Assembly: GCA_022801735.1 (NCBI GenBank) | Contig: JAAWSW010000003.1 | Span: 1 to 40,040, forward strand | DNA length: 40,040 bases | Origin: Bacilli bacterium | GTDB taxonomy: Bacteria; Bacillota_I; Bacilli_A; RF39; UBA660 | Direction: 5' to 3' | In this document: one piece after another, positions 16,882 to 27,630 of the stretch | Position numbering within the stretch: position 1 is the stretch's first letter | Layout: each line of letters opens with the position of its first letter | Made by a program: the position numbers and the translations under genes | Notes under the pieces: generated by a model | The model's database searches: none | Seen by the model: only the letters and a program-made list of their open reading frames with translations | Told to the model about the DNA's origin: nothing

Positions 16882-18240
16882 ATGAAAAAAATTATATATA
16901 TTATTTTACCAATAATAACATTTTTCATCTTAACACTTAAAGCCGATGCAGCAGCATCATTATCAGCCCCCTCTTCTGTTACAAATGGTTCATCCTTTAC
17001 AGTAACCGCAAACGTAAGTGGTGTTGCTGCTTGGGAAGTACATGTAAAAGCAACTGGCCCAGTAAGTGGCTGTGTTATTAATGTAGCAGATTCCGACGCA
17101 AATGCTAATAATACTTCAAAAAAATTCTCAGCAACATGTAGAGCAACAGGAACAGGTACTATTAAAATAACAATGTCTGGAAACACAACTACAGCAGCAG
17201 GAGCAACTTCAAATATATCTGGTTCTAGAACAGTTACAGTGAAAAACAAAACAACAAGTAACACTACAACTAATAACAATAACACATCTTCTTCTAAAAA
17301 CACACAAAAAAACACTACAACTGATAACAAATCAAATGACAATACATTAAAATCATTATCAGTTGAAGGCGGCTCAATAAACTTTAATAAAGATGTGGTA
17401 ACTTACAACATATCTGTTGGAAATGATATAAAGAAAATAAAAATAAACGCTGAAGCAAACAATTCAAAAGCAACCATAACTGGTACTGGTGAAAAAGATG
17501 TTAAAGAAGGAGACAATAAATTTGATATTGTTGTAACCGCTGAAAACGGTGATAAAAAAACATATACAATAAATATTAATGTTGATACAAAACCTATTAC
17601 AGTAACAGTCGGTGGTAAAAAATATACATTAATTAAGAAAAAAGAAGAACTTCCTGAATTAAGTATTGAACATGAAGATTTAATTTTAAATTTTGAAGGC
17701 CAAGATGTTCCTGCATATAGAATAGATAAAATTAATTTTGTTTTAGTAGCGCTTAGAGATGAAGACGGTAATATCAAACTATATAAATATGATTCATACA
17801 AAGATAATGAAAAACCAGACAAATATACCCTATTTAGACATTTCTCACTTCCACAAATGCTTGTATCATATTTAGAATTTCCAAAAAAATTAATTCCTGA
17901 AGGATATAAAAAATACACTGAAGAAATTAATGGAGAAAAAGTAACTGTTTATAAAACATCTAAAAATTCAAATTATAGTCTATTCTATGGAATAAATATA
18001 GAAACAGGAAAAAAACATGTATATAGATATGACAAAAGAGAAAATACAATGCAAATATATGATCAAGAAGAAAATCCTTTAAAACAAACATTAGAAGAAT
18101 ATGAATACATTATAGTAGGACTAATAGGAATAAGTGCAATATTACTATTAATCATAGTAATTCAAATGGGATCAAAAAGAAAATTTAAAAAGAAAGTATT
18201 ACAAAAAATACAAAATAAAGAAAACAGTTTCTTAGACTAA
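16882..18240 (+). CDS. Secreted, C-terminally membrane-anchored protein with Ig/cohesin-like beta-sandwich and cadherin-like beta-sandwich domain
   Basis: Signal peptide; LSAPSSVTNGSSFTVTANVSG...; cadherin-like LKSLSVEGGSINFNKDVVTYNISVGNDIKKIKINAEA...KKTYTININV; C-terminal TM plus basic tail. Confidence 0.75.
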   Translation: MKKIIYIILPIITFFILTLKADAAASLSAPSSVTNGSSFTVTANVSGVAAWEVHVKATGPVSGCVINVADSDANANNTSKKFSATCRATGTGTIKITMSGNTTTAAGATSNISGSRTVTVKNKTTSNTTTNNNNTSSSKNTQKNTTTDNKSNDNTLKSLSVEGGSINFNKDVVTYNISVGNDIKKIKINAEANNSKATITGTGEKDVKEGDNKFDIVVTAENGDKKTYTININVDTKPITVTVGGKKYTLIKKKEELPELSIEHEDLILNFEGQDVPAYRIDKINFVLVALRDEDGNIKLYKYDSYKDNEKPDKYTLFRHFSLPQMLVSYLEFPKKLIPEGYKKYTEEINGEKVTVYKTSKNSNYSLFYGINIETGKKHVYRYDKRENTMQIYDQEENPLKQTLEEYEYIIVGLIGISAILLLIIVIQMGSKRKFKKKVLQKIQNKENSFLD

Positions 18241-18252
18241 GAAACTGTTTTT
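18222..18252. terminator. Bidirectional terminator containing both convergent stop codons
   Basis: Perfect 13-bp stem AAACAGTTTCTTA-gac-TAAGAAACTGTTT with T-runs on both sides. Confidence 0.8.
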
Positions 18253-18725
18253 AAAATGCCTAATAACTTATCAATTGTTTTTTCTATAACTTCTAACTTA
18301 TTATCTTCTCTATTTTCTCTAGTAACAAATATATCTAAATCATAATATCTTTCACTAGTGCTTTCATAAATACTAACAAAAACCTCGTTGTCACTGCCCT
18401 CTTCATTATTTGAATCTGCCTTTTTTAACTTACCTGTTATCCCAATTCCATAATTACTATTAGTAAAATCACTAATATTTCTTGCCATCTCATGTGCAGT
18501 TTCTATACTATAAACACTATACACATCAATAATATCTTTAGATACACCCATTTTAACTTTAAATTCATTACAATAAGTAACCGCACTAAATTTAAATACC
18601 TCACTAGAACCAGAAACATTTGTAATTTTATCCGCAAGACCACCACCAGTACAAGATTCCATTGTACTAATAGTTTCTTTTTTTTCAGTTAAAATTTTAA
18701 CAATTTCCTTTAACTCCTTTTCCAT
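18237..18725 (-). CDS. CinA C-terminal domain protein (nicotinamide-nucleotide amidase-like)
   Basis: STMESCTGGGLADKITNVSGSSEVFKFSAVTYCNEFKVKMGV; IGITGKL. Confidence 0.85.
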   Translation of the reverse strand: MEKELKEIVKILTEKKETISTMESCTGGGLADKITNVSGSSEVFKFSAVTYCNEFKVKMGVSKDIIDVYSVYSIETAHEMARNISDFTNSNYGIGITGKLKKADSNNEEGSDNEVFVSIYESTSERYYDLDIFVTRENREDNKLEVIEKTIDKLLGILKTVS

Positions 18726-19458
18726 TTTTATTCCTCCTTTTTACTTTTACAACGATAGACTTATGGTCACTAATAGAAACTTTTACAACATCCCTTTTTA
18801 ATACTTCCCAGTTATTAGAAATAAATACATGATCAATCGGATTTTTAAGTCCCCTGCATGTCGCAATATCATTATCAACTCTATTAATACCTAACTTTTC
18901 TAAAGCCTCAATAAAATTTCTAAAATTCTTATTCTTAACAGTCATATTAAAATCACCAGTTAAAATAACATCAAAACCACCACTAATAAAATCACTAATT
19001 AATTCATAAATACATTGCAGTTGATTTTTCTTAACCTTAGGATTAACATTATCCAAATGCGTATTTAAAAAGACAAGATTATCAAATTCTAAAATAGTCA
19101 CAATACGTGGAAATGAACTTCCAAGCCAAGGCATTTTTCTCACTAATACTCTACTAGAAGGTTGTAACCTAGTTACAATAGAATTAGTTTCATTAGTCAA
19201 ACTCACAGGATAAATATGTCCCATGGATCCAAATCTACCAGTGCCATAAACCTCATAACCATAATCAAATAATACACTCCTGCATAATTTCAAATTTCTA
19301 GATACCGTCTCTTGTGTCCCCAAAATATCAATATCATTTTCCATAATAAACTTAATAAAAGAATAACAATCTGTTTTATCTTTCAAAGTTTGATAAAGAT
19401 GATATTTATTCTGCCAATTAAATGTTGCAATAACTAATTCATCTTTCATTTTCATCAC
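18697..19458 (-). CDS. Endonuclease/exonuclease/phosphatase family protein
   Basis: ATFNWQNKY, DILGTQETV, FLNTHLDNV, ILTGDFNMTV, PIDHVFISNNW, VSISDHKSIVVKV motifs. Confidence 0.9.
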   Translation of the reverse strand: MMKMKDELVIATFNWQNKYHLYQTLKDKTDCYSFIKFIMENDIDILGTQETVSRNLKLCRSVLFDYGYEVYGTGRFGSMGHIYPVSLTNETNSIVTRLQPSSRVLVRKMPWLGSSFPRIVTILEFDNLVFLNTHLDNVNPKVKKNQLQCIYELISDFISGGFDVILTGDFNMTVKNKNFRNFIEALEKLGINRVDNDIATCRGLKNPIDHVFISNNWEVLKRDVVKVSISDHKSIVVKVKRRNKNGKGVKGNC

Positions 19459-19485
19459 CTACTTTTAGTATACTAAAAAAAGAAG

Positions 19486-20373
19486 TTAATGAAAATACTT
19501 TAAATAACTTTCAAATCCTTCTTCTTCCATTTTCTCCTTAGGAATAAAACGTAAAGCAGCACTATTAATGCAATAACGTTTACCCCCAAACTCTTTAGGA
19601 CCATCATTAAATACATGACCTAAATGATTCTTACTATTTTTAGAAAGGACCTCAGTTCTAATCATAAAATGACTTAAATCCTTTCGTTTTTCCAGTAAAT
19701 TTTCATCTAATGGTTTACTAAAAGTCGGCCACCCACATAAAGATTGAAATTTATCTTTAGACAAAAATAAAGGTTCATTAGTATCTATATCTACATAAAT
19801 ACCATCTTTAAAATTATTATAATACTTATTTTTAAAAGCAGGCTCAGTACCCTTCTTCTTTGTCACGTAAAAAGACATATCCTTATTAACAACTTCTCTA
19901 AACTTATAACTTGGAATATGACAATAACTAAATGGATACTTTTCCAAAAACTTTTGATGATACTTCTCTGCCCTAGTAAAATTTTTAAGTTCACTAACCT
20001 CAATTACAACTTGCTCTTTATATCTTTTTTGTAATCTTTCTAAAGAATTAACAATAACTTCTACATCTTTTTTATCTGTATAATATATTCCTGTCCTATA
20101 TTGAACCCCAGTATCATTTCCCTGTCTATTAACACTCGTTGGATCAATAATATCATAGTAATACTCAAGTAACCTATCCAATTTAATAACATCCGAATTA
20201 TAAATAATATGAACTACTTCAGCATGTCCACTACAATTACAAACAGTTTTATAGGTAACCTTTTTGCCCCTTCCGTTAGCATAGCCTACTTCAGTACCAA
20301 TAATTCCATCAACTAAATCAAAGTATTTTTGAACGCCCCAAAAGCATCCACCCGCTAAATATATATCTTTCAT
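19486..20373 (-). CDS. msrAB: Peptide methionine sulfoxide reductase MsrA/MsrB fusion
   Basis: MsrA GGCFWGVQKYFDLVDGI...GHAEVV; MsrB GWPTFSKPL, GHLGHVFNDGP-like, RYCINSAALRFIP. Confidence 0.96.
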   Translation of the reverse strand: MKDIYLAGGCFWGVQKYFDLVDGIIGTEVGYANGRGKKVTYKTVCNCSGHAEVVHIIYNSDVIKLDRLLEYYYDIIDPTSVNRQGNDTGVQYRTGIYYTDKKDVEVIVNSLERLQKRYKEQVVIEVSELKNFTRAEKYHQKFLEKYPFSYCHIPSYKFREVVNKDMSFYVTKKKGTEPAFKNKYYNNFKDGIYVDIDTNEPLFLSKDKFQSLCGWPTFSKPLDENLLEKRKDLSHFMIRTEVLSKNSKNHLGHVFNDGPKEFGGKRYCINSAALRFIPKEKMEEEGFESYLKYFH

Positions 20374-20479
20374 AGGCATCACCCCTTTTTATTATGAGAA
20401 AAACAGTAAATAGTATTACAAATTATCGCCATCTATATTACCACTATCAAAACAAAAGGTCAATGCACCAAAAAGAAAA

Positions 20480-20500
20480 AAGACAAATTTGTCTTTATTC
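20480..20500 (-). terminator. Terminator downstream of the fused ABC transporter gene
   Basis: AAAGACAAATTTGTCTTTTTTC on the minus strand. Confidence 0.65.
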
Positions 20501-22795
20501 TGTTCTAAGCGACTCCACTGGATCTTTTTTAGAAGCAATATTAGCAGGTATTGCTCCACCAATTACAGTAAGTGTCATACTAATAATTATTAATACTAAT
20601 GAATGCCATATATTAAGTTTAGCCACATTAGGAAGTTCAGTCAAACTTTCAATAATAGTATTAACAGGTATTGTTAAAAGATAAGCAATTAAAACACCAA
20701 GTAAACCTGAAAAAATCCCAATAATTAACGTTTCTGCATTAAATACCCTTTTAATATCTTTTCTGCGAGCCCCAAGTGCCCTTAAAATACCTATTTCCTT
20801 AGTACGCTCAAGTACTGAAATATAAGTAATAATACCAATCATTATCGAAGAAACTATCAACGAAATAGAAGAAAATGCCACAAGAACAATCGTAATAGCA
20901 TCCATAATACTACCAGTAAGAGAAGAAACCATCTCAGCCATATCTGTATATTGAACTGTATCCTCTTCATTTTTATTTTCATTATAAACATCCAAATAAT
21001 CAGTTATATAATCCTTAGTATCAAAATCTTTTGGATAAATATAAATAATTATAGGTAAAGTATCCGCCCCCAAATAACCCATGATAGTATCCTTAGTATT
21101 CATGTTTTCATTTGTAAATTTTTGATGAGTCAAAATATTATAATCCACCTTGTCCTGTGCTTTTACTATTTCTGAATCCTTATTATTATCAATAACATAA
21201 TCTACTAAGGCATTAGTATAAGCAAGCCCACTACTATTCGTAACAACTTCCTTACCCTCTTTACCACGAATAATTGCTTCAACTTTAACGCTCATACTAT
21301 CTTTATCATTATATAATTTTTTATAATCTTGATTTGGTATAAAACTATCGCCATATTTTAAATAATAATTATCATTTAAAATAACTTTAATTTCCTTTCC
21401 CATAATATCATCAAAACTAATTTCATCTTTAGAATCAAAACCTAATTGTTTTAAAACAGAAGAGGAAATTTGATTACGACTATTTACCTGCAATATTAAC
21501 CCTGGCTTATCATTATCCAAAGTACCAGCCAAAACATCATAATTTTTCTCAATAACACCATCATTATCATTTGGATTAATAGGAAGTAAAGACCATAGTT
21601 GCATACCAGTACTATCTTCACCAGAAGTATTCACAAGTTCATACTTATCATTAACCATCGTAATAGATGTTCCTTTTTGATATGAATAACCAGAAATTTT
21701 AGACTTATCCATTTTTTCAAGATAATCAATATAATCTTTAGTTATCTTATTATTATGAAGCATAGCCTCCATCATATCATCTTGAACATAAACAGTTTTT
21801 TTAGATGGATATTTTTTAAGAGAATTATCACCAGCCATTTTATTCATCATCTCTTCATCCATCTTCATGGATTGTGTTGAAATTATAATCGGTGATTGCG
21901 CTAAAGAATTTTGTTCAAATTCATCAATCTTAATATTAAAACCATTAGACAATGATAAAATCAAAGCAATACCAATAATACCAATACTTGAAGCAAAAGC
22001 CGTTAAAGCCGTTCTTCCCTTTTTTGTTTTAATATTATTAAATGATAATCTTAAAGCAGTAAGAAAACTCATAGAAGTTTTTTTAATAGAAAAACCCTTT
22101 TCCTCCTTATCGCTTTTATTTATTGGATTAGAATCACTTATAACCTCTCCATCTTTCATATAAGCAATACGAGTTGCATATTCATTAGCAAGTTCTGGAT
22201 TATGAGTTACCATTATTACTAATTTTTCCTTAGCAATTTCCTTAATCAAATTCATAATCTGCTTACTAGTTTTAGAATCCAAAGCCCCTGTTGGTTCATC
22301 TGCTAATATAATATCAGGGTCATTTGCTAAAGCACGAGCAATTGCCACTCTTTGCATCTGCCCGCCAGAAAGTTGATTTGGTTTCTTATGACTATGTTCC
22401 GAAAGCCCCACTCTTTTAAGTAACTCTAGAGCCTTCTTTCTTCTGTTTTTAGTAGAATCACCACTTAAAGTTAAACCCATTTCAACATTTTCCAAAACTG
22501 AAATATGAGGAATTAAATTATAATTTTGAAAAATAAATCCAACCGAATTATTTCTATAAGCATCCCATTCACTCATTTTAAAACGTTTAGTAGATTTACC
22601 GTTAATAATTAAATCACCATTATCATAATTATCAAGACCACCAATTATATTAAGTAAAGTTGTCTTTCCACTACCACTAGGTCCTAAAATAGCCACAAAT
22701 TCATTTTCACGAAATTCTAAATCAATTCCTTTTAAAGCGTGTTGTGTAAAAGACCCTGTCTTATAACTCTTTTTAATTTTATTTAATTTAAGCAT
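20495..22795 (-). CDS. ABC transporter, ATPase and FtsX-type permease fused (MacB-like)
   Basis: Walker [33 protein letters not shown], then permease with [28 protein letters not shown]. Confidence 0.93.
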   Translation of the reverse strand: MLKLNKIKKSYKTGSFTQHALKGIDLEFRENEFVAILGPSGSGKTTLLNIIGGLDNYDNGDLIINGKSTKRFKMSEWDAYRNNSVGFIFQNYNLIPHISVLENVEMGLTLSGDSTKNRRKKALELLKRVGLSEHSHKKPNQLSGGQMQRVAIARALANDPDIILADEPTGALDSKTSKQIMNLIKEIAKEKLVIMVTHNPELANEYATRIAYMKDGEVISDSNPINKSDKEEKGFSIKKTSMSFLTALRLSFNNIKTKKGRTALTAFASSIGIIGIALILSLSNGFNIKIDEFEQNSLAQSPIIISTQSMKMDEEMMNKMAGDNSLKKYPSKKTVYVQDDMMEAMLHNNKITKDYIDYLEKMDKSKISGYSYQKGTSITMVNDKYELVNTSGEDSTGMQLWSLLPINPNDNDGVIEKNYDVLAGTLDNDKPGLILQVNSRNQISSSVLKQLGFDSKDEISFDDIMGKEIKVILNDNYYLKYGDSFIPNQDYKKLYNDKDSMSVKVEAIIRGKEGKEVVTNSSGLAYTNALVDYVIDNNKDSEIVKAQDKVDYNILTHQKFTNENMNTKDTIMGYLGADTLPIIIYIYPKDFDTKDYITDYLDVYNENKNEEDTVQYTDMAEMVSSLTGSIMDAITIVLVAFSSISLIVSSIMIGIITYISVLERTKEIGILRALGARRKDIKRVFNAETLIIGIFSGLLGVLIAYLLTIPVNTIIESLTELPNVAKLNIWHSLVLIIISMTLTVIGGAIPANIASKKDPVESLRTE

Positions 22796-22843
22796 ATTAT
22801 CACCTCATTTTTATTATACTAAAATAAAAGCAAAAAAGAATCA

Positions 22844-24208
22844 TTAAGCAGCCATGCTATATGATTCTCTAACTGTTTTCTTAGGTATTTCTTGTAAATT
22901 AGTTTGAACTAAAGAACTAGAAACTCTTATCATATCATTATCACTACTTGGATTCATATATAATATATCATCACTCGGTGTAATTAAATCTATTTGTTTT
23001 GGTGTTACACATTTAATAACAGGATATCTCTCTTCACCCTTTGGTAAAACACTTCTAATATTTTCAGCAGTCTCAAAATCCATACACAAAATAGGATAAT
23101 AACTTCCATCTGCTAAAACATCACAAATCTTAAATGCTGATTCTACAGTCGTACTAACAACTTCTGGTTTATCTAAATGTTCATTAATATAATCATTATT
23201 AATTTCATATATAACTAATTTAGAAACACCACAATCATTAAGTAGTCTAAGCATACGTGTTGCTTCTTTAACTGCCTGTTCATCATTAACTGCCTTACCA
23301 CTTATAAATGATCCAATAGATACACTAGGAACATTTACTTTAAGCATATCAATATTATCTCTATAAGTTCCATCATTTTTAACACTGCTGCAAGTAGCAA
23401 CAACTAATGATTGCTCACGATATTTCTCGCAATCACTCCTGTCAAGTAACATATTCATCGGAATTTTTTGAATTTCCAATTGTTTACCTATGTTAATAGG
23501 TTTTTCTTGAGTTTCTTTTTGACGCTTATTAGCCATAGTCATTCTTACTGTATTTACGCGACGTTCATCATGTGACATTTCAACCTTTTTAGGTCTAATT
23601 ACAGTTGGTGTCTTTGGTTCCACAGCACCACCTGACATTAAACTACTTTGATTAACAACTGGCGCTACAGGAACTGATACAGTATTTATATTAGTTTTAA
23701 TACTAGATGCAACTTTATCAGGATTATCTATAGTTATGTGTGAAAGTTTTACAGAAATTGGATTATTTCTTTTTTTATTAACTTTCAATGTATTATATAA
23801 ATTTATAATTTTTTCTAAAGATCTAGCATAATTAACAGTCATATGATCGTCAGGAATTTTTACAGTTTCATCCCCAACTCTAACCTCATTTTGATTAACT
23901 TCTTCTATATGACCCTCTTTTTTTCCAATTCTATAAATAGAATTTACTTTCATCTGTAAAGCATATAAACACACTTCAAAAACATTTATCCATGCTTGTT
24001 GCCATTCAGTCATATTTTCCTTTGAAGGAATTACAACCTTTTTTTCTCCAACATCTGTTTTAATATAAACATCTCTATTTTTATAGCGAATAAAATCATT
24101 ATTAGGATCATTTAAGCGTTCACTAACAAAACGACTAATTTGTTCAAATTCAAAACTTACGCTTTTAGATGTATTATAATTTTGTTCTTCCATGATTATC
24201 ACCCACAC
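22844..24208 (-). CDS. Hypothetical protein; C-terminal half may be a degenerate GH25-like TIM barrel
   Basis: Long ORF; no signal peptide; SVSIGSFISGKAVNDEQAVKEATRMLRLLNDCGVSKLVIYEI...FKICDVLADGSYYPILCMD. Start may be MEEQNYN. Confidence 0.6.
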   Translation of the reverse strand: MWVIIMEEQNYNTSKSVSFEFEQISRFVSERLNDPNNDFIRYKNRDVYIKTDVGEKKVVIPSKENMTEWQQAWINVFEVCLYALQMKVNSIYRIGKKEGHIEEVNQNEVRVGDETVKIPDDHMTVNYARSLEKIINLYNTLKVNKKRNNPISVKLSHITIDNPDKVASSIKTNINTVSVPVAPVVNQSSLMSGGAVEPKTPTVIRPKKVEMSHDERRVNTVRMTMANKRQKETQEKPINIGKQLEIQKIPMNMLLDRSDCEKYREQSLVVATCSSVKNDGTYRDNIDMLKVNVPSVSIGSFISGKAVNDEQAVKEATRMLRLLNDCGVSKLVIYEINNDYINEHLDKPEVVSTTVESAFKICDVLADGSYYPILCMDFETAENIRSVLPKGEERYPVIKCVTPKQIDLITPSDDILYMNPSSDNDMIRVSSSLVQTNLQEIPKKTVRESYSMAA

Positions 24209-24286
24209 AATTATGTTTCTAATCTAATTATACATTGATTTGACACTTAAATCAATAAGTGTAAACAAAAAAGACTAAAATTTAGT

Positions 24287-25177
24287 CTATTTTTTATCTT
24301 CTTTGAACATTTCTTTTAAAGTAGTACCTAATGTTGCCAAATTCTGTAAATCAGACGGAACTATAATCTTAGTTGAATTTCCGTTAGCAACTTTTTCTAA
24401 AGCCTCAAAACTTTTTAAAGTAAGTACACTTTGATCAGCATTAGCCTCTTTAATCATTTTAATACTATCAGCCTCTGCTTTTTTAATTTTCAAAATTGCT
24501 TCCGCCTCACCTTCAGCAATTCTAATTTGTGATTCTTTATCTGCTTCTGCTCTTAAAATTGCACTTTGTTTATCACCTTCGGCAATTAAAATACTAGATT
24601 TTTTCTCACCCTCAGCACGTAATATAGCCTCACGACGTTCACGTTCAGCACGCATTTGTTTTTCCATTGCTTCTTGAATATCACGTGGAGGTAAAATATT
24701 CTTAACCTCAACACGATTAATTTTAATTCCCCAAGGATCAGTTGCCTCATCCAAAATAGATCTCATCTTAGTATTAATAACATCTCTTGATGTTAAAGTC
24801 TGATCTAATTCTAACTCACCAATAATATTACGTAAAGTAGTAGCAGTCAAATTTTCAATCGCACTTATAGGATTTTCTACCCCATACGTATATAATTTTG
24901 GATCAGTAATTTGAAAATAAACAACTGTATCAATTTGCATTGTAACATTATCCTTAGTAATAACAGGTTGCGGATCAAAATCCTTAACTTTTTCTTTTAA
25001 ACTAACCCTACAAGAAATTCTATCTATAAATGGAATTTTAAAATGTAATCCATTAGTCCATGTAGCAAAATAAGAACCAAGCCTTTCGATTATATAACAT
25101 TCAGATTGTGGAACTATTTTAACATTTGGAATTACAATTATAATAACTAAAATTAAAATAACTAAAAACACGCTCAT
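24287..25177 (-). CDS. SPFH/band 7 (stomatin-like, QmcA/HflK-type) protein
   Basis: IVPQSECYIIERLGSYFATWTNGLHFKIPFIDRI...VITKDNVTMQIDTVVYFQITDP; Ala/Glu-rich coiled coil. Confidence 0.95.
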   Translation of the reverse strand: MSVFLVILILVIIIVIPNVKIVPQSECYIIERLGSYFATWTNGLHFKIPFIDRISCRVSLKEKVKDFDPQPVITKDNVTMQIDTVVYFQITDPKLYTYGVENPISAIENLTATTLRNIIGELELDQTLTSRDVINTKMRSILDEATDPWGIKINRVEVKNILPPRDIQEAMEKQMRAERERREAILRAEGEKKSSILIAEGDKQSAILRAEADKESQIRIAEGEAEAILKIKKAEADSIKMIKEANADQSVLTLKSFEALEKVANGNSTKIIVPSDLQNLATLGTTLKEMFKEDKK

Positions 25178-25180
25178 ATA

Positions 25181-25609
25181 CTATTCTCCCTCTACTTTCT
25201 CAACTTTTAATTTTACCCCGTTAATCTCCAGTACCTCAACTACCGAATTTTCTTTTATTACTTTATCTGCTACTGCAGTCCATCTCTTACCATCAACTTT
25301 AACCTCACCAGGTGTATTTTTTGTTATCTTTTCAGTTACAATACCTTCCATACCAATAATCCTATCAGCATTCGTTGCCTCATTTTTATGTTTAAGTAAC
25401 TTCTGAAGTAAAGGTCTTGTCGTAACTAATAATATTACCCCTAAAATAACAAAAACACCAAACTGAATCAAATAATTATCCGTAAAGAATGAAATAACTA
25501 ATGCGACAATCCCACTAAATACAAACCATATAGTAGTAAGTCCTACAGTAATCATCTCAAGAAACGTCAAAATAACAATAATTATAAGCCATACTATCCA
25601 CTGTTCCAT
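25181..25609 (-). CDS. NfeD-like membrane protein
   Basis: TM segments plus OB-fold GMEGIVTEKITKNTPGEVKVDGKRWTAVAD; pairs with the SPFH gene. Confidence 0.9.
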   Translation of the reverse strand: MEQWIVWLIIIVILTFLEMITVGLTTIWFVFSGIVALVISFFTDNYLIQFGVFVILGVILLVTTRPLLQKLLKHKNEATNADRIIGMEGIVTEKITKNTPGEVKVDGKRWTAVADKVIKENSVVEVLEINGVKLKVEKVEGE

Positions 25610-25660
25610 AACATACCTCCTATAATAATTATACTATAATGATATAGAAAAAACAAGGAA

Positions 25661-27226
25661 TTATTCCTTGTTTAAAGCGTTCTTTTCACCTTTAACTTCT
25701 TTAACAATACCAAGTACTGTATTCAATTTTTCTTCAAAAACTTTTATTTTGTCAGATTGTTCACTTACTGTTTTTTCTAAATCTGCTATAGTATTATCTC
25801 TATTTTCAATAGTTTCTTTTAAACCAGCATTTTCATTTAATAAGTCCTCAATATGTGCTGCTTGTTCCTTAATATTTTCAGTTAAAGAATCATTTAATTT
25901 TTGAGTTTGAACTTTTTCAACTCTATCAATTTCAATTTGTTCTTTAGCCTTATTAACTTGAGCAGTTAAATCATCAGTAGTTTTAACATAGTCTTTTGAC
26001 AATTTATCAGAAGTTTTAGTAAATTCTTTACTTAATGAAACAATCTTCTTATTAAGACGTTTATTTTCATTAGTAATTTTCTTATATTGACTAGTTCTCT
26101 TAGTTTCAAATTCTTTCTCAGTTAAATAACTCTTAATTGTACCTAAAGCATTAATTTCATCCTGTTTTAACGCTTGTTTATCATAATGTTGTTCTGCAAA
26201 TGCAAATGTATAATCATTATAATCAACAAATAAAGTTAAATCTTTCAAATCTCTAATTTCTGTTTCAACAGGTAATTGTGGTTCAACATCTAATTCTTTA
26301 TAAATATCTTCTAATTTCTTTTCAGAATCCATAGGTGTTGGAACTTCAATTTCTGGAAATTCATTAGATACTTGCTCATGAATTTCGTTTTCAACTTTAG
26401 ATTTAATTTCTTCTTCTTTTACCTCTTCTACAGGTACCACTACAGGCTCTTCAGAAATAACAGCAGGTTCAATTATGCTATCTGATTCATTTGAAACCAT
26501 AGGTTCTGATGCACTAGTATGCATAGGTTCTATTATCATTGGTTCCTCCATTTTTTCTTCTTTTATTTCATTATTTTCTTCATATATTGGTTCAACTTGA
26601 GATTCATCTTCATAGATTGGCTTAACAACATCCTCTGAAATAGGTTCAGGTGTAACTGTCTCTTCTTTCTCATCAAATTTATGTAAATTAGCCCAAATCG
26701 CTTCAAGATCTTCTTGAGTCGGTTTTAATTCATGATCAATTTCTTCAACTGAAGGAAAATCGACAGGCACAAAAGACGCCTCTTCTTTATATTCACCAAT
26801 TGCTTCATTATTCACTGGCATAGAATTTTCAAGTGCAACCGAAACATTTTCATTTTCTTTTACTTCTTCTACTTTTTCAGGGAAAGTTTTTAATTGTACA
26901 CCACTCATATTAGCACTATTTTGTCTTCTTAATAAAATATCTCTCTTATTTTCAAAAGAAGCATTTGCCGAAATAAGTTTGTCAATTTCTTTTTGCAAAA
27001 TTTTTATTCTTTTATTAGCATCTTTAGATTCTCTTTTATCTTCACTATTAGACACAGATTCTAAAGATTTTACCTCATTTGTTTTTTCTTCTATTAATCT
27101 TTTATTATCTTTTTCTAAAACAGTATAGTTATTAATTTCATTTTTTCTTTGGTTATAAGCATCTAAATCGTTACGCATATCAGCAGTGATTTTTACTGCT
27201 TTACTACTAGCATATGATATTTTCAT
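25661..27226 (-). CDS. Hypothetical coiled-coil protein with acidic Pro/Glu-rich linker
   Basis: Long ORF, N- and C-terminal heptad-rich regions, central EEPVVVPVEEVKEEEI-type linker. Confidence 0.7.
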   Translation of the reverse strand: MKISYASSKAVKITADMRNDLDAYNQRKNEINNYTVLEKDNKRLIEEKTNEVKSLESVSNSEDKRESKDANKRIKILQKEIDKLISANASFENKRDILLRRQNSANMSGVQLKTFPEKVEEVKENENVSVALENSMPVNNEAIGEYKEEASFVPVDFPSVEEIDHELKPTQEDLEAIWANLHKFDEKEETVTPEPISEDVVKPIYEDESQVEPIYEENNEIKEEKMEEPMIIEPMHTSASEPMVSNESDSIIEPAVISEEPVVVPVEEVKEEEIKSKVENEIHEQVSNEFPEIEVPTPMDSEKKLEDIYKELDVEPQLPVETEIRDLKDLTLFVDYNDYTFAFAEQHYDKQALKQDEINALGTIKSYLTEKEFETKRTSQYKKITNENKRLNKKIVSLSKEFTKTSDKLSKDYVKTTDDLTAQVNKAKEQIEIDRVEKVQTQKLNDSLTENIKEQAAHIEDLLNENAGLKETIENRDNTIADLEKTVSEQSDKIKVFEEKLNTVLGIVKEVKGEKNALNKE

Positions 27227-27486
27227 TATTCTTGCTCATTCCTTATAATTTCACGCATAACTTCTTTAACTGCTTCCCAATCATCATCAGGCATCATATC
27301 TAATTTATAACCATCTTCTGTTTTAATAAGTTCTGAGGCATGAATAGTTTCCATCCTATTATCATCCACCTCACCAAAAGTATATAAAATATAATTCTTA
27401 TCTGTTTTATCTAAACTAAAATATAATAATACTTCTGCTTCTATTTCTTCCCCATTTTCATTAAGTACATTAATCCTATTACTCAT
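27226..27486 (-). CDS. DUF1292 family protein
   Basis: MSNRINVLNENGEEIEAEVLLYFSLDKTDKNYILYTFGEVDDNRMETIHASELIKTEDGYKL; start at 27486 favoured by SD. Confidence 0.75.
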   Translation of the reverse strand: MSNRINVLNENGEEIEAEVLLYFSLDKTDKNYILYTFGEVDDNRMETIHASELIKTEDGYKLDMMPDDDWEAVKEVMREIIRNEQE

Positions 27487-27630
27487 TTTCAGCCCTCCTA
27501 TTCTAAAAGACATTATAACACATTTGTAAAGTTGTGACAACAAAAATCATCTTTTTTTCAATTTTTTTTATTCTAATACAAAATCACTTACCCACATTCA
27601 AAAATAAAGTCTAATAAAGCCTATATAAAA

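Noticed and set aside
16767-17342. Minus-strand 191-aa ORF (MSFDLLSVVVFFCVFLEEDVLLLLVVVLLVV...)
   Set aside because: Antisense to two confidently called + strand genes; hydrophobic composition is explained by Thr/Asn/Lys-rich low complexity on the other strand; no SD.
17403-17918. Minus-strand 171-aa ORF
   Set aside because: Fully antisense to the 16882-18240 gene, no family features.
20394-20684. Plus-strand 96-aa ORF
   Set aside because: Mostly antisense to the 3' end of the fused ABC transporter gene.
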